A stretch of DNA of 64,000 nt, taken from contig QANZ01048922.1 of assembly GCA_003254925.1 (NCBI GenBank), forward strand, positions 1-64,000, written 5' to 3'. Both the position numbers and the translations under genes were made by a program. Below the pieces are notes generated by a model. It had not been told where the DNA came from. It was given only the letters and a program-made list of their open reading frames with translations, and ran no database searches. Every line of letters begins with the position of its first letter. Within the stretch, counting starts at the first letter, position 1. Origin of the DNA: Chamaecrista fasciculata. Lineage: Eukaryota > Streptophyta > Magnoliopsida > Fabales > Fabaceae. Below are positions 49,301 to 61,649 of the stretch, in pieces.

Positions 49301-51410
49301 CTAATTCAAAGCTACGTATATTGTTTTTAAATAGTACTTTCTCTATTCAGTTGGTACTGTCAACAAAAGAAATCAAATCGGTGTTGGAAGTAGGATGCTC
49401 GTTTTACGGTCAAACAAGCAAAATTGATCATAACTCTATCGTTTCAAGTTTGAATGCAACAAATTTAGAACTATGAGTTATCCTTAACAAATCCTTTGAA
49501 CTTAAACTGAGAAACGAGATAAATAGGAGCAAATTCAATACTTTATGACCAAAATGAAACATTTTGCCAACATTTATGGCCAATTTGAACATTTTGAAAC
49601 ATAAAGGACCAAAATAAACATTAAAATATACATTTGACTTAAAATAAAGTTTTTTTTTTTTTCTAAAGAACCAGACATTATCCCTTAGCCGACAGTCAAA
49701 ACTATTTTTCCTGTATAGAGATCATCAATAAAGNAATTTGAAGATTTTAAAACATAAAGGACCAAAATAAACATTAAAATATACATTTGACTTAAAATAA
49801 AGTGCTTTTTTTTTCTAAAGAACCAGACATTATCCCTTAGCCGACAGTCAAAACTATTTTTCCTGTATAGAGATCATCAATAAAGTCTTTCTTCCTATAC
49901 ATGACCCAATTGAAACTAGAGACAAATACAGTGTTTATAATGCAAGTGAGTAAGTACCTGAAAACTACAGGGCAATAGTCTTTCCACTTGAACTCAGAGG
50001 ATGGATGAGGAGGTGTATATTTGGATCCTTCAGGAGGAAATCTGGTCCAAACCTTCTCCTTGGGATCAAAAGCTGAAGGCTTCAAATCAAGAGAAGCAGA
50101 GGGAGCAGGTCTTCCCACAGAATGTCTACACAAAATTAAAGCCATAATGAAAATGAAGCAATTAGCATGATGGATAGATTGAAGAAATTAATTAATTAAA
50201 AAGAAAGAAACCTGATTCCGAGCTGCAAATTGAGCATAAGCTCAAAATTCTTATGCCCTTTACAAATAGTCTCTCCCTGCCTCTTAGTTTTCCTGGGTGC
50301 TTTCAACCTGGAAAGTGAATTATGAGCATCATGATCATCAACATGCACATTCAACAAATCATGATCATTATCTGGCGTAATAATAGCATTATCCACACCA
50401 ACACCACCATCCCACAAATTCATTCTATCACTTGGCTTTTCAAGCCCCACACTAACTCTTCCATCCACAGACCTCCTTCTAGGCTTTACATCTCCAGATT
50501 TGGTTGACCTCCAAACGGCAAGTTTCTTCTGAGACGGCAATATCGAAACCTTCTCGCCAGGACACACTAAACAATCCTGACTCAAATCACCAAACACTTG
50601 TTGTGGGTCCCACTCTAAAGTAGTAGTAGACGACGACGCTGCAGGATAATACGTGCCGTTTTGGTCTTTAGGATCTTTACTCCATACTCCAACGTACACA
50701 CTCCCGTCCGTCCATTTATAACTTCCGTTCCCTTTTGGTACGCCGTCTTCCCAGTTTCCGTCGTAACGGTTTCCGTTAGACCATATAAAAGAGCCTTTTC
50801 CCCATATAGAACCGTTACGCCATTCGCCTACGTAGTGGTTTCCGTTATTCCAGTGGTAACTGCCTTGTCCGTCTTCTAAGCCACGCTTCCATTCGCCTTC
50901 GTATTTGTCTCCATTTACGAAACGTTTGACGCCTTGGCCGTGTTTCAAGTTCATACTCCATTGTCCTTTATATGTCTCGCCATTTGGGGCTGTGTAGGAG
51001 CCTGTGCCATCCATGAAATTATTCTTGAACTCGCCTTCGTACGTGGCGCCTGATGGCCAACTAAACCTGCCTCTTCCCATGGTCTTGCCTCTGTGCCATT
51101 CTCCAACGTACATGCAACCATCGGTCCAAAGATACTTACCTTGACCGTGAGGGAAGCTATCAGCCCATTGACCCTTGTAATAGTCTCCGTTGGGCAAAAC
51201 CTTCTCTGCATGATATATCTCAAGCGCATCATCCGCGTTTTCTTCATTATGATTATGATGATGCCTTTGGCTTCCTTCTTCTTCTGAATTATGCGCCATG
51301 TACACTGTTCCCAATCCAAATATGCTGTTCGCTCTCTTCTTCGCAACAGCTTGCGTCTTCCGCATCGTCAACTCCCATGCCTTCATTACCCCACTTTCTC
51401 TGTTTATCAT
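45167..51410 (-). CDS. Phosphatidylinositol 4-phosphate 5-kinase with MORN repeats
   Basis: The enzyme phosphorylates PI4P at the 5 position to make PI(4,5)P2 at the plasma membrane, which controls trafficking, actin and tip growth. There are eight exons: 51410-50212, 50125-49958, 48613-48448, 48330-48214, 48129-47936, 47846-47716, 45640-45568, 45455-45167. Together they make 2337 nt and 778 aa, in frame. N-terminal residues 1-60 include the [16 protein letters not shown] segment of plant type-B PIP5Ks and a His/Glu-rich patch. Residues 77-246 hold seven MORN repeats (YxGxWxxGxxxGxG pattern) plus a partial eighth. A basic linker follows (about 310-390). The kinase domain runs from about 400 to 778, with Lys503 in the IKTMKK motif, DLKGSS (571-576), IMDYSLL (629-635) and the activation/specificity loop [16 protein letters not shown]. 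The loop has MPGR where MPAR is common. The C-terminus, [12 protein letters not shown], is typical. Intron 6 carries a 1.7-kb transposon, intron 2 a duplicated repeat and a gap. The closest Arabidopsis relatives are expected among PIP5K4-6. Confidence 0.95.
45747..45848 (+). mobile_element. 5'-truncated Au-like SINE in PIP5K intron 6
   Basis: Only the 3' half is present: CTCTCTGCAAATCAGAGGTA, GGCTGCATACAT, then GTGGGAGCCTTGTGCACTGG and a T-run. It matches the 3' half of the SINE at 40619-40794. Short flanking ATATATCCT copies may be the target duplication. Confidence 0.75.
46583..46920. repeat. Foldback element nested in the Harbinger element
   Basis: The left arm, AGGGTTAAAAGGTCAATTTGG, and the right arm (ending CATTTAGGACCAAAATGAAC, CTTTGACC) are inverted copies with 'CATTTTGGTCC' modules. 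The same family forms the repeats in PIP5K intron 2 (48680-49640). No clear target duplication was found. Confidence 0.55.
47310..47516. repeat. 103-bp direct duplication meeting at a single N
   Basis: 47310-47412 and 47414-47516 are the same 103-bp text with two differences, and the only base between them is N at 47413. Most likely two contig ends that overlap but were not merged. Confidence 0.85.
48680..49640. repeat. Repeat-rich PIP5K intron 2 with a diverged duplication
   Basis: The segment at about 48820-49150 recurs at about 49300-49640 (both contain AGTACTTTCTCTAT and CTCGTTTTACGGTCAAAC), with about 15% visible divergence, so this duplication looks real and old. 'GGTCCTAAATATT' and 'GGACCAAAAT' modules face each other as in a foldback transposon. 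Confidence 0.6.
49582..49885. repeat. About 151-bp direct duplication meeting at a single N
   Basis: 49582-49733 and 49735-49885 are near-identical, separated only by N at 49734. Probably an assembly artefact, in PIP5K intron 2. Confidence 0.85.
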
Positions 51411-51428
51411 TATTATTATTATTATTTA
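51404..51428. repeat. ATT microsatellite at the PIP5K start
   Basis: A (TTA/ATT)n run of about seven units abuts the start codon of PIP5K on the minus strand, where it reads (AAT)n in the leader. Confidence 0.7.
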
Positions 51429-51429
51429 T

Positions 51430-52289
51430 TACTTACTCTCCAATCTGCTATCTACTATTTTAATTCATTTTTAAGGAAAATCATGTTGGATGGGTCTCGA
51501 AGTCTCTGTTTTTGAAGTTTCTGCAGGTTGTGCTTCTCAGAATTCTGGGACATTGTGCGTCAAAAATATGGAGGACAACTGACATTGTCCGTGGAACAAA
51601 AAAAACTGGGTTTGTCTTATCTGTCACCCAGCAGGCTAATAATGATATGAGTTAATTAGCTTTGTTTCTTGTGTTCGTTTGTGTGGAGGAATTTTGAAAT
51701 CAAGTCGTTACGGAGTCTGATCTTTTTTTTTCTTCCCCTGTTCCGACGTTTGTTTGTATTGTTTCTTTGCGATTGAGAAAGAGAGAGACTCGTTCATCTC
51801 CTACAACCTCTATGAACCATGCATGACGTATGGAGATAAGAGCTAAATCAAGGTGTGTGTTTGTTTGCTATCCTAGGAATTTTTCTGTAACGGAATTTCC
51901 AAATCGGGTAATAAGTGGATTATTATTATTGTATTTATTACAAAACAAACCAAATAAATGCAGTTTCATTCATCACTAACCAATAGGGATGACGGGATAG
52001 TAATATAGTGATTCTCGAGCATTAGGATTGATTTGACCATTTGTTCTCTTCGGTTGACTTAGTAGAAAGTATATTTATTTTTTTTGGCCAAAAGAAAGTA
52101 TATTTATGGATAAATAGATAGTGGTTAATCTACAGAATGAGGAGACAATGATTTAAATCAAACCATTAAATTCAGTCAGGCCAAAAAAAAAACCATTAAA
52201 TTCAGCCTATATTCTTGGAAGGGTACAACAAGATGCGGATCTCATCATCGTTTGTGATTAATCGTAATCAAGGTCAAGTTTATTCATAC

Positions 52290-52322
<33 letters not shown>

Positions 52323-54178
52323 NACACAGATCAGTTTGAAAGACTGCCTATTTTCTTCTCTTTCTTTTTTTTTTTCCTTTTTACTTTGGTCATCAAATTA
52401 TAGGATCAATTTTATTTTAGTTCTAAAATTGTTTTTTATTCTCTTTTTTTTTTCAAATTTTCATATTTATTATTATTTCAAAATGTCACTTCGGCTAGTT
52501 TTTGTCATTATTCCTAATTTAGTTAGCTAAAATGGACTATTTTCTTATCAGATATGTTATATTATACAAAATTGTTACATTTATTTTAAATGCATATAGA
52601 TAAGATTCTTTAAAATTGTTATATGACAACAACTTTCCTGGAATCGATTTTAAGACATTTTGAACTAGTATTTTAAGAACACTGCCAAAAAAACATAGAA
52701 AAAAAGGTTACGCTAATAAGTATGATGTGGTGTACAGATTAGGTGTGAGGAGAAAAGTAGCTCATTGTCTAAACTCAATATTTTATAGATAAGATTCTTT
52801 TAAAATTGTTACATGACAACAACTTTTCTGGAATCGATTTTAAGCCATGCATGAAAGTAAACGCATATATCAGAAACACACTTATATATTACGAATGTTG
52901 AAACTTGAAAGGTTAGCGTATGAGGGAGAATGGGAGATACATTTGCAGAGAGACAAGATAATTCAAAGAAATTAGGAAGTGTGAATGGGACAGATAGGAA
53001 CGTGTGAGCTTAAGGATTGGAAGATGAAGAAGAGTAAAGAGTGAAAAGTGTAGTATATTAATTAAACAATGATTTATCTAACATTTGCCTTTAGGGCACA
53101 TTTTAAGATTTTTCTTGATTGGTTAGTAGAACATTTTATATCTTGAAATCTACAAAAATTTATTTAAAAGATAATTTTTAATATTTGAAAACTCATTTAA
53201 TCATTTAAAAGAAATCTTAACATGTACCCTAAGGGCACATGTTAGAATAATTGAATAACCCATTATTACAAAATGTAAGAAAAGGAAAATCATCGAGGTG
53301 GTTTTTGTCGTGTTGTGAAGGTGTGCATGAGAGAGAAAATGAGAGGAAGCAATGCATGGCTTGTAGCCACGTAAGTAGCACGAGATGTTACAGCTTATTT
53401 TGGACGGATATGCAATGTACATGTTTGATGCGTCTTTCATGGGATATCGCATCGCAAATCCTCCTTCACTACGTAAGCTCTCATTCATTTTTTTTTTCAA
53501 AATTCCTTACAGATAATAATATCAAAACTAAACATTTTTCGGAATTAATTCATTTGTAAATTAAGGATACTATTAATTAGTATATTTGCAAAAATATAAA
53601 ATGATAAATGGAAATAAAATTCCTGCATACCACCTGGTCAGTGAATGTGAGGTTTTAATAAACATTGCTAGATAGCTATTTATGTTATATATTGACATTA
53701 AAAGTTGTACATGTTTTCTCAACCGTCATTAATTTTGAAATAAAAATATATAAAGTCACACGATTTTAATATATTGGTTTGTACCTTTCGGTAACATAGA
53801 AGAGTATTATCAATAGAAGAAATATATGAATTAGTTCATTTCTTAATCACACAAAATTTACCAGCTACTTTACCAAAAAAAAAAAGAAAAATTTACCAGC
53901 TACTACTCATTTTTATCAAGCACGAACCATCGCATCAAGTATTCTAAAGATCAGATATCATCCCGACATGTGTTGAAAATTAAGGATAGAACTAATATTT
54001 TTGGCAAAGAAACAAAAAATTAAAGGAGATATATAGATAATAGAACTAATATATTTGTTAGGTTTTAATAAATATGGTTAAATAGTATATATTTGTTTAT
54101 ATTAGCCAAATTAAAATTTGCTTTTTCCTATAATCTGTCGATTTTTTTTTAAAAAAAAAGTCACACAATTTTAATTTA
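51430..54178. other. Intergenic region upstream of PIP5K
   Basis: It contains the PIP5K promoter (minus strand). A T-run of about 31 ends in a single N at 52323. No coding region is supported. A diverged repeat of GATAAGATTCTTT(T)AAAATTG occurs at 52600 and 52790. Confidence 0.45.
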
Positions 54179-54358
54179 TTTTTTTTGGTTGCCCAAGGTA
54201 TCCTCAGCCCGATGGCTTAAGATTAATCCTCTGCGGATCTGAGTTTCATTTAAGGGTTTACCGCTGGCCAATTGGTTGATGCATACACAAGGCAGTGATC
54301 AAACCCCTGACACTTGCTTAAGGGACCTAGTGAGCTAACCACTAGACTAACCAAATTT
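54179..54358 (-). mobile_element. tRNA-derived SINE
   Basis: On the minus strand: GGTTAGTCTAGTGGTTAGCT (box A), GGTTTGATCAC (box-B-like), ending in a poly(A) copied as the T-run at 54179-54186. The flanks AATTTTAACTTATTT (right) and AATTTTAATTTATTT (left) form an imperfect duplication of about 15 bp. It is older than the SINE at 43470, because the duplication is no longer perfect. Confidence 0.78.
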
Positions 54359-54379
54359 GGTTATAATTTTAACTTATTT

Positions 54380-55625
54380 GTTTATACGGGCATAAATAAT
54401 TCTAATCAACAGAAAAAATAATATGTTGCACCAAAGATTGTTTTAAATCAACAAAAATCATTTTCATTTAAGCTAAATTAATATGATTAATTTCATATTT
54501 GCTACGTTTGAGGCATATTTAATATGCTGAATAAATGCTAATGATATGATAGGATAACTATTTCAATATATATGTCTATAAATTCCATCATGTTCATATC
54601 CGATTAATAGTTTTTTTTATAAACATATCCGATTAATAGTTGAACACGCAATTAACGAGTGGCAACATGCTGTCGACTAGTCATGTGATCATTATTCTTA
54701 ACTCAGTTAATCTGCTTAATTAATGTGAAGAACATAATTAAATATGAGACACATTTCATTCAAATAATAAAAATTTTCATTCATGGCTATACGAATTCAT
54801 TGAAATTGCCATCTATTCTAAAAAATAAAGACTAATACTTGTGATAGAATAATTTTTTTAATCATATATATATATATATATAATTCTATCATTTCACGTT
54901 GGAATAATAATAAAAAAAACTGAATAAACAATAACTATGACTAATCAACCATCATTAGTTTGAAATAGTATCAATCTCATTCAACAAAAATATATAAATA
55001 TTTTCAAGATTAGTCACATTTTTTGGAATAACTATGACTAATCTTGAAAATTTCACTTGCTTTTTACGAAAAAAAAAAAATCACTTGTTAAGATGTCCCA
55101 CTAATATATTAAGATGGGTATGAAAAATGTGAACAATTATGTTATGCTTAATATAAAGAAGATAATCAAATACAAAGCTACAGTTAGAAAAAAAAAAAAC
55201 AAAAACAATTTTCGTTTATAATTTATCCCAATTCATTGAAACTGTGATCCCTTAAATATAAAGCAACTTTTTTGGTACATTATAACACGTATTTTCATAA
55301 ACTTTAAAAGAAAAAAAATGAGAATATAATAATGTATTTGAAGTTTGAAAATCAAAAAGGTAATTATCTTTCTATCTTTAACCCAACATTACACTTTTGT
55401 GAACGTCAATCATCTAAACCATAATTGCTAATTAATCAAAAAAGGGCAAGTGGAAAGCGTGGCTTTTGGATCTGATTGGATTGATTTTATAAAAGGAAAA
55501 AAAAAGATTGTACAAAATATTACTATATTCTACTTAAAAATATTTTATTTGCGAATAAATACCAAGTAATGACGAACAGCCACGTCAGCTCCTCTCTCCC
55601 CTTGATTATTATTCTTTTTTAAAAA
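54380..55625. other. Non-coding intergenic stretch
   Basis: AT-rich DNA with no gene. A (TA)n run lies near 54865-54882. Confidence 0.45.
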
Positions 55626-55628
55626 TTT

Positions 55629-56104
55629 CATTGGAGTGAGTTTCAGTTTAGCACTTTCATTTACTTTTTTTTTTCAAAAATTGACCATTCCTATTTTAGA
55701 AATTATTTTTTCTAAATGACAAAAGTTAAATGTAGCTAAATTTCTGTCGTTTCAAGTTTTAACACGATAAATTTAAAATTACATATTGTATTAAGGACTC
55801 ATTCTTTTTATCATGTTGAAATTATTAATAAATAATGTCAGATCAAATTTTAAAAATAAATAATTTGTTTTAAGGTAAAACAATTTTTTTTTAATTTTAA
55901 ATTTAAATGTGATAAATTCAAAATTATTAATTACTCTCGGACCATTTTTTCTCTCTAAATGAAACAGTTAATTCAGGGAAAAAAAACAGTTAATAAATAA
56001 AGCTAAATCAGATTTGAAACTGAGTTTGAGATCATAATGTAAAATTTTCATATGAGACTTAATTTTGTAAAACAAAAAATGGCTTGATTGAAACTCACTT
56101 CAAA
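55629..56104. repeat. Possible foldback element upstream of AVT1
   Basis: GGAGTGAGTTTCAGTTTA near the left edge faces TTGAAACTCACTTCAA near the right edge, giving imperfect inverted ends of about 20 bp. No target duplication was identified. Confidence 0.4.
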
Positions 56105-56262
56105 TATAAGGGACTAAAATGGAATTTCACCCATTTTTTTAATTTGCGAATACGACTCTGTGTACTGCAGAGTCTCCATAAGACCATAACTATTCCTTTT
56201 CATTCTTTCTAGCCACCTTTGCTTTCTCCGACGTTCTGGAACTTTATCTCCAACCAACCACA

Positions 56263-56268
56263 TATATA
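56263..56268 (+). promoter_or_regulatory. Possible TATA box of the AVT1 gene
   Basis: TATATA lies 130 bp upstream of the start codon at 56397, which would give a leader of about 100 nt that is CT-rich. Inferred from position. Confidence 0.4.
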
Positions 56269-56396
56269 CACATTGGCATCCACTCGATTTCACTGCCCAT
56301 TTTTCAAGCTCTCAACATATTTCTAATTCTCTAAGCATTTCCCGTTTCGGGAAATTTTTTTTCTTTTTCGGAAGGCGTGTTTCTACAGTAGTTGCG

Positions 56397-59300
56397 ATGG
56401 CCAACAACGAGAAACAGAAAGAATCCGAGTATTACATCGATGAAAACGACGACGATGCCAACGAAGACGCCGAATCTACCAAGTTTGATATTGAGAGTAG
56501 TAATGAAAGTGGTAGCGACCACGACGAAAACCCCGACGCTTTTTCTTCTCACCAATGGCCCCAAAGTTACAAGTACATACTCTGTTCCTCTGTTTCTCAT
56601 AACTCGTCTATTTCTGTATCTATCTCACATGGTTACTTCATGCTATTTCTTTATTGACAATGAATGCATTTTTTGAGAATCCTTGAGAAGTTCAATTAGT
56701 AGTACTAGGAGATCCCGTTCTCACGAAACGACGAAACGTTTTATGGGTCTCTCTGTTTCTTGTTTTGGATTTATTTATTTAATTTTTTCTTGAATCACAG
56801 GGAGACTATTGATTCTTACACAATTGCGGCATCACCGAATCTTGGAGCGGTTCTACAAACTCCAAGTTTAATATATAACAGTTTCGTCAATCGTTCAAAG
56901 AGCAGCTTAAGCTTTAGCATAGATGGAAAGACTCCTCTGTTATCTGAACATGAAGATCCAAAGTCAGCACAACAATCATGGCTGGACAGACTTTCATTCC
57001 AGAAGCAACTTACTGGAGAATTCCCCATTGCCCAGGGATGTAGCTTCACTCAAACAGTTTTCAATGGTATATAAGTTTTAATAATAATAATAATAATAAT
57101 CCATCGTGGTTTATTTTTTAGTTTGAGAAATTTTATGGAGAGCTTATTATGAAACTCCCACTTAACAGGAATTAATGTGATGGCTGGAGTTGGCTTGCTG
57201 TCCACACCATATACAGTGAAACAAGCTGGGTGGGTGAGCTTGTTGGTGTTGGTTCTCTTTGCTGTGGTGTGTTGTTATACGGCCACACTTATGAGATACT
57301 GCTTTGAAAGCAGAGAAGGAATCCTTACATATCCAGATATTGGAGAAGCTGCCTTTGGAAGAACTGGTCGTATTATCGTATCTGTGAGTTTGTTTGTTTG
57401 CTTGTTTCTTTAATTATTTAAATAAGTCCAACGATTCTGCAATGCCCTTTTCTTGGCACTTTTTTGTTGTTTTTCTCTCTGCCACATATTTCCTCATATG
57501 CTACTTCTCTCCATTTATATTCCAAGATTTTGACATCTGTGAGATGTGCCATAATATAACATTTCACCATTCCCTCGTGTTTAATGTAAATGATTGATCA
57601 TGCACAAGTGAGAAAAATCCCAATTGCTGACATAATCAGACTGCTGTTAATTTACTCAGAGTTGTGGTTTAACTACTCACTGCTTGCTAATGTTGTTCCT
57701 TTTGGTTCCATTTGCAGATTATTTTGTACACTGAATTATATGTAAGTGCTTCATCTGTTAAAGAAATCTGTGTTCTTTTAATATACATCATGTTTATGAG
57801 GTCACATTTCATGAGTGCAGTCATACTGTGTGGAGTTTATTATTTTGGAAGGAGACAACCTAACTGGCATATTTCCTGGAACATTCTTGGATTGGGGTGG
57901 TTTACGGTTGGACTCCACACACTTGTTTGGGATTTTGTTTGCACTTATTGTGCTCCCTACTGTTTGGTTGAGGGATCTTCGAGTAATCTCTTATCTTTCA
58001 GGTTCTCATAATTCTATAGAGGATTTCTTGTTTGTTTTCAAAATGTTTCAATTTAGCATGAACTTACTATAGATCTCTTTTGATAATTCTGCAGCTGGAG
58101 GGGTTATTGCGACAATTCTTATTGTTTTGTGTGTGTTTTTTCTCGGGACAACAAGTGTTGGATTCCATCATGCAGGTCAAGTGGTGAATTGGAGTGGCAT
58201 TCCATTTGCTATTGGCATCTATGGGTTTTGCTACTCAGGACATTCAGTTTTTCCAAATATTTACCAGTCTATGGCTGACAAAACAAAATTTACCCATGCA
58301 TTAATAACATGGTACACAACTTTGTTTGGCTCTCGCGAGACATGTCACATATTATATAACTTCCTTCTGATACCTTACTTGTGTTTTCTGGGTTCAGCTT
58401 TCTTTTGTGTATTGTAATATATGGAGGCAATGCAGTCCTGGGATATCTCATGTTTGGTGAAGCTACTTTGTCTCAGATAACATTGAATATGCCACCAAAT
58501 GCCTTGGTTTCTAAGATTGCATTGTGGACAACAGTAAGTATATATATATATAGTATTTGAGCTATTTCTAATATTTATTTACCTTCAAATGCTTTTGTGT
58601 ACTATAATTTATTGTTCGTTGCTCATTCAGGTGATTAACCCATTCACAAAGTATGCTTTGCTGATGAATCCACTAGCAAGAAGTTTAGAAGAGTTGATAC
58701 CTGATGAAATTTCAAATAGTTACTGGTGTTTTATTCTACTTCGATCAGCACTTGTTATATCCAATGTTTGTTGTGCCTTTCTGATTCCCTTTTTTGGTGA
58801 GTTTCAATCTTTATTTTCGTAGTAACACTATATTGTATTATAAAAACACTTACTGATGAAGGACACTCAACAAAATAAATGACTTTAGGCATCGTTGTTT
58901 TGTTCATATACTTTGAGAAATGCTTCTCACATTCAAATGCTAATTCTGTATTGTATCCTCATTTTTCTTAGAAGGAAGACATTTTTTTTTTGTTAAAAGA
59001 AGATTCTTGAATTTTTAGTACTTAATACTGATAACTTGTTTGATGAATTGAATGATAAATATTGTTTATTATGATTTCAGGGCTTGTGATGGCTTTAATT
59101 GGATCTGTACTCAGTATACTTGTGGTAAGCAAAATCCTCAGTTAAATATATTGNTCAAATGCTAATTCTATATTGTACCCTCATTTTTCTTAGAAGGAAG
59201 ACATTTTTTTTTGGTAAAAGAAGATTCTTGAATTTTTAGTACTTAATACTGATAACTTGTTTGATGAATTGAATGATAAATATTGTTTATTATGATTTCA

Positions 59301-60899
59301 GGGCTTGTGATGGCTTTAATTGGATCTGTACTCAGTATACTTGTGGTAAGCAAAATCCTCAGTTAAATATATTGTTTAGCCAACGTCTGGGGATGTTTAA
59401 ATTATAAGTAGCTTCAATTACATAGAAGATATATATGCCATCATAATTTCTCTAAAGATTAAATAAAAACAAAGGAGTTAATTTTTTTTGTTGTAACCTA
59501 TTCTTAATAGTAACTGCCAATTGAAAGTCGTTAAGAAAATGTAGTTTATATACTTCTACTTTTTTTATTCCTGAGAGCTATCTAAGTTATGCTACATAAT
59601 CTGGATAATCATTTGCATTTCGAGAAATTAAATGATTCACAAAACTCACTTTTTTAGTTGCAAGAAGCCAATAGCATATTACTCATCATCCCTGTTTGCA
59701 AGAAAGCTGTTTCTTGGCGTCATATATTATCTCACCTTTCCTGTAAAAATACTTGTGAGAAGCAAGGTCTAGGCGTTCTCCGAATTGTTGTTTGTGCTAC
59801 TTGATGATAATATGATATTAAACTAGCTCCAAAACCCATCTTCTGTTTACATTGACTTAGAATTAAGCCTTCTAGGTGTATCTTCTGTTAAGGAGATGAG
59901 GATGCCTCTACTTTTGTGTGTGTTAAAGTTTGTGGTGTATAGTTTTTAATAATTGACTGGCTTTTGGTAGTTGTTTATCACTCAAGAGAAACTGATAGCA
60001 GATAAAAAGGCTACTTGTCTTCTTATATTGTGCATAGTTTCTTTGATTTTACAATTTTATATTTTGCACTCTTGAACTAAACGTTACCTGTGTCTTGCAT
60101 TCATTAGTTCCTGACATTGTTACAGAATGTGCTTTCTCAACTTGCTAATCTGTATCTTTTGGCAATACTAGAACGATTTTTAGCCCTGATTTTACTGAGC
60201 TTTTTTTAAGACTTGTTTTCCTGGACAGTTCTTGCTTCTTGCTTCTTGATTCTGTTTTATGTTCTATGTGTTGGTGTCTTTTGATTCTTCACATCTTGTG
60301 GCTTTGCATCAATCTCAATGATGTTTGCTTACATCAACTTGACATCCATTAGTCTTTTCATGTCATTTTCTGTTCTGCCTTTATTATCATTGTTATCATG
60401 AGAATTTCACATGAAACTGGTAAGTGACATGAGCTGTAAATTTTCAGGCAGTGATATTGCCATCTTTATGTTTTCTGAAAATTTTGGGAGGAAAAGCTAC
60501 AAAATCACAGGTGAACTTTGACACGTTTTCATCTTTATTTATCAACTTTCAACATTCAGTAGCCACATCAGATTACTGTAATTTCCAATGATTTGTGTTT
60601 GTTTTAACATTCTTCTACATTGCCCTAATCAAAATGCACTTTTGCCTTCAACCTTATTATCTTATCTGCCATCTAAGATATACTGTAGTAATTGTATTAT
60701 CTCTGTTGAATTATTAACTGTCTCTTTCAGCATCAAGCAATTGGCCCTTAAATTTGTCCATTTCTTCTAACTTTTTTTTGTACCTTGAAATCACCAGGTT
60801 GCTATAAGTGTGGCAATTATTGTACTGGGAATCGTTAGCGGAATTTTCGGAACGTATTCTTCTGTCAAAAGAATTGTGGAGAATTACACAAACAATTAG
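56397..60899 (+). CDS. AVT1-type vacuolar amino acid transporter (AAAP family)
   Basis: A proton-coupled amino-acid carrier of the AAAP/AVT1 group, expected at the tonoplast. There are eleven exons: 56397-56572, 56801-57066, 57169-57383, 57718-57741, 57821-58001, 58095-58311, 58398-58533, 58631-58796, 59081-59124, 60448-60510, 60798-60899. Together they encode 529 aa in frame. Residues 1-59 are very acidic ([15 protein letters not shown]). Then come [15 protein letters not shown], a cytosolic stretch, and TM1 with the hallmark [13 protein letters not shown] (from N150). About 11 hydrophobic segments follow, including [29 protein letters not shown] (a family signature), [18 protein letters not shown] and [20 protein letters not shown]. 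Exon 4 has only 24 nt. A second copy of exon 9 at 59302-59345 is an assembly duplicate; using both would shift the frame. Length fits AVT1A-E. The substrate cannot be fixed from sequence. Confidence 0.95.
58933..59374 (+). repeat. About 220-bp duplication around a single N, including AVT1 exon 9
   Basis: 58933-59153 and 59155-59374 are near-identical and meet at N 59154. Each holds the 44-nt exon 9 (59081-59124 and 59302-59345) with the same splice sites. Inclusion of both breaks the reading frame, so this is probably an unmerged contig overlap. Confidence 0.88.
59375..60447. other. AVT1 intron 9 (long intron)
   Basis: About 1.1 kb of T-rich sequence between exons 9 and 10. No transposon ends or other gene are seen. 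Confidence 0.6.
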
Positions 60900-61136
60900 T
60901 TAGTTTTTCTCAGTGGCGAGTATTTCAACATGCATGACGACTTCAAGCCTCTCAGATTATTGTGATCATATTCATATCTACTGCTTTCTATCACCCTCAC
61001 TCTAAACTCTTTAGTGCAGAGACATAGGCTATGCTCCTTTCTATTCATCAATCACAAATAATTTAGGCAGAGTTTTATATTTGAAAAAAGAAAAAAAGAA
61101 TGTATCAATCTTTATGTTGTCCATGCCTGATGCTAT

Positions 61137-61142
61137 AATAAA
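61137..61142 (+). terminator. Poly(A) signal of AVT1
   Basis: AATAAA lies 238 nt past the stop codon, within a T/A-rich 3' flank. Confidence 0.55.
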
Positions 61143-61649
61143 ACCAATGGATTTGTTATGCTATTAGATGCTTTCAATACTAAAATTTTATGTGCTGATA
61201 TTAATTAGTTGAAATAATATATATAATTGTTGTAGTCATAAATTTCTGTGGACATATGTAATGTCTTTGCCCTCTGGGTTGTATATACAGAATCTGTCCC
61301 TTGAGCTTCTCATATTGTGGGTCTCCTTTGAGGAAGGAATAAAAATAGTATAATCACTAGAAGGAACTTTCACTGGTTGATATAACAAAAAGGGCACTCT
61401 TGAAATATGGTGGTTGATGTCATTGTTGGTGTTGTGTTGGTGGCCATCATGGAATTGAAAATGAAGGATATTGGAGAGAAGTTTAGGTGCAGTTGGAATT
61501 TCAAGGGAAACTAAGATTCCAATAAGCCCGAAGTGGAGAGTTACATGACAAATGACGCAGAATGCACCTAACATCATCATTCATCAATATCGTCATATAA
61601 GCTATCATCTTATAAAAGACAACTTCAAGTTGTGCCCAGAAATTTATTA

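Noticed and set aside
51093..51287. Antisense open frames across the PIP5K MORN exon (also 50661-50879)
   Set aside because: Shadows of the repetitive coding exon on the opposite strand; no protein family features.
59302..59345. Second AVT1 exon 9 as a mutually exclusive exon
   Set aside because: The copies meet at a single N with identical flanking introns, as at two other single Ns; an assembly duplicate is simpler.
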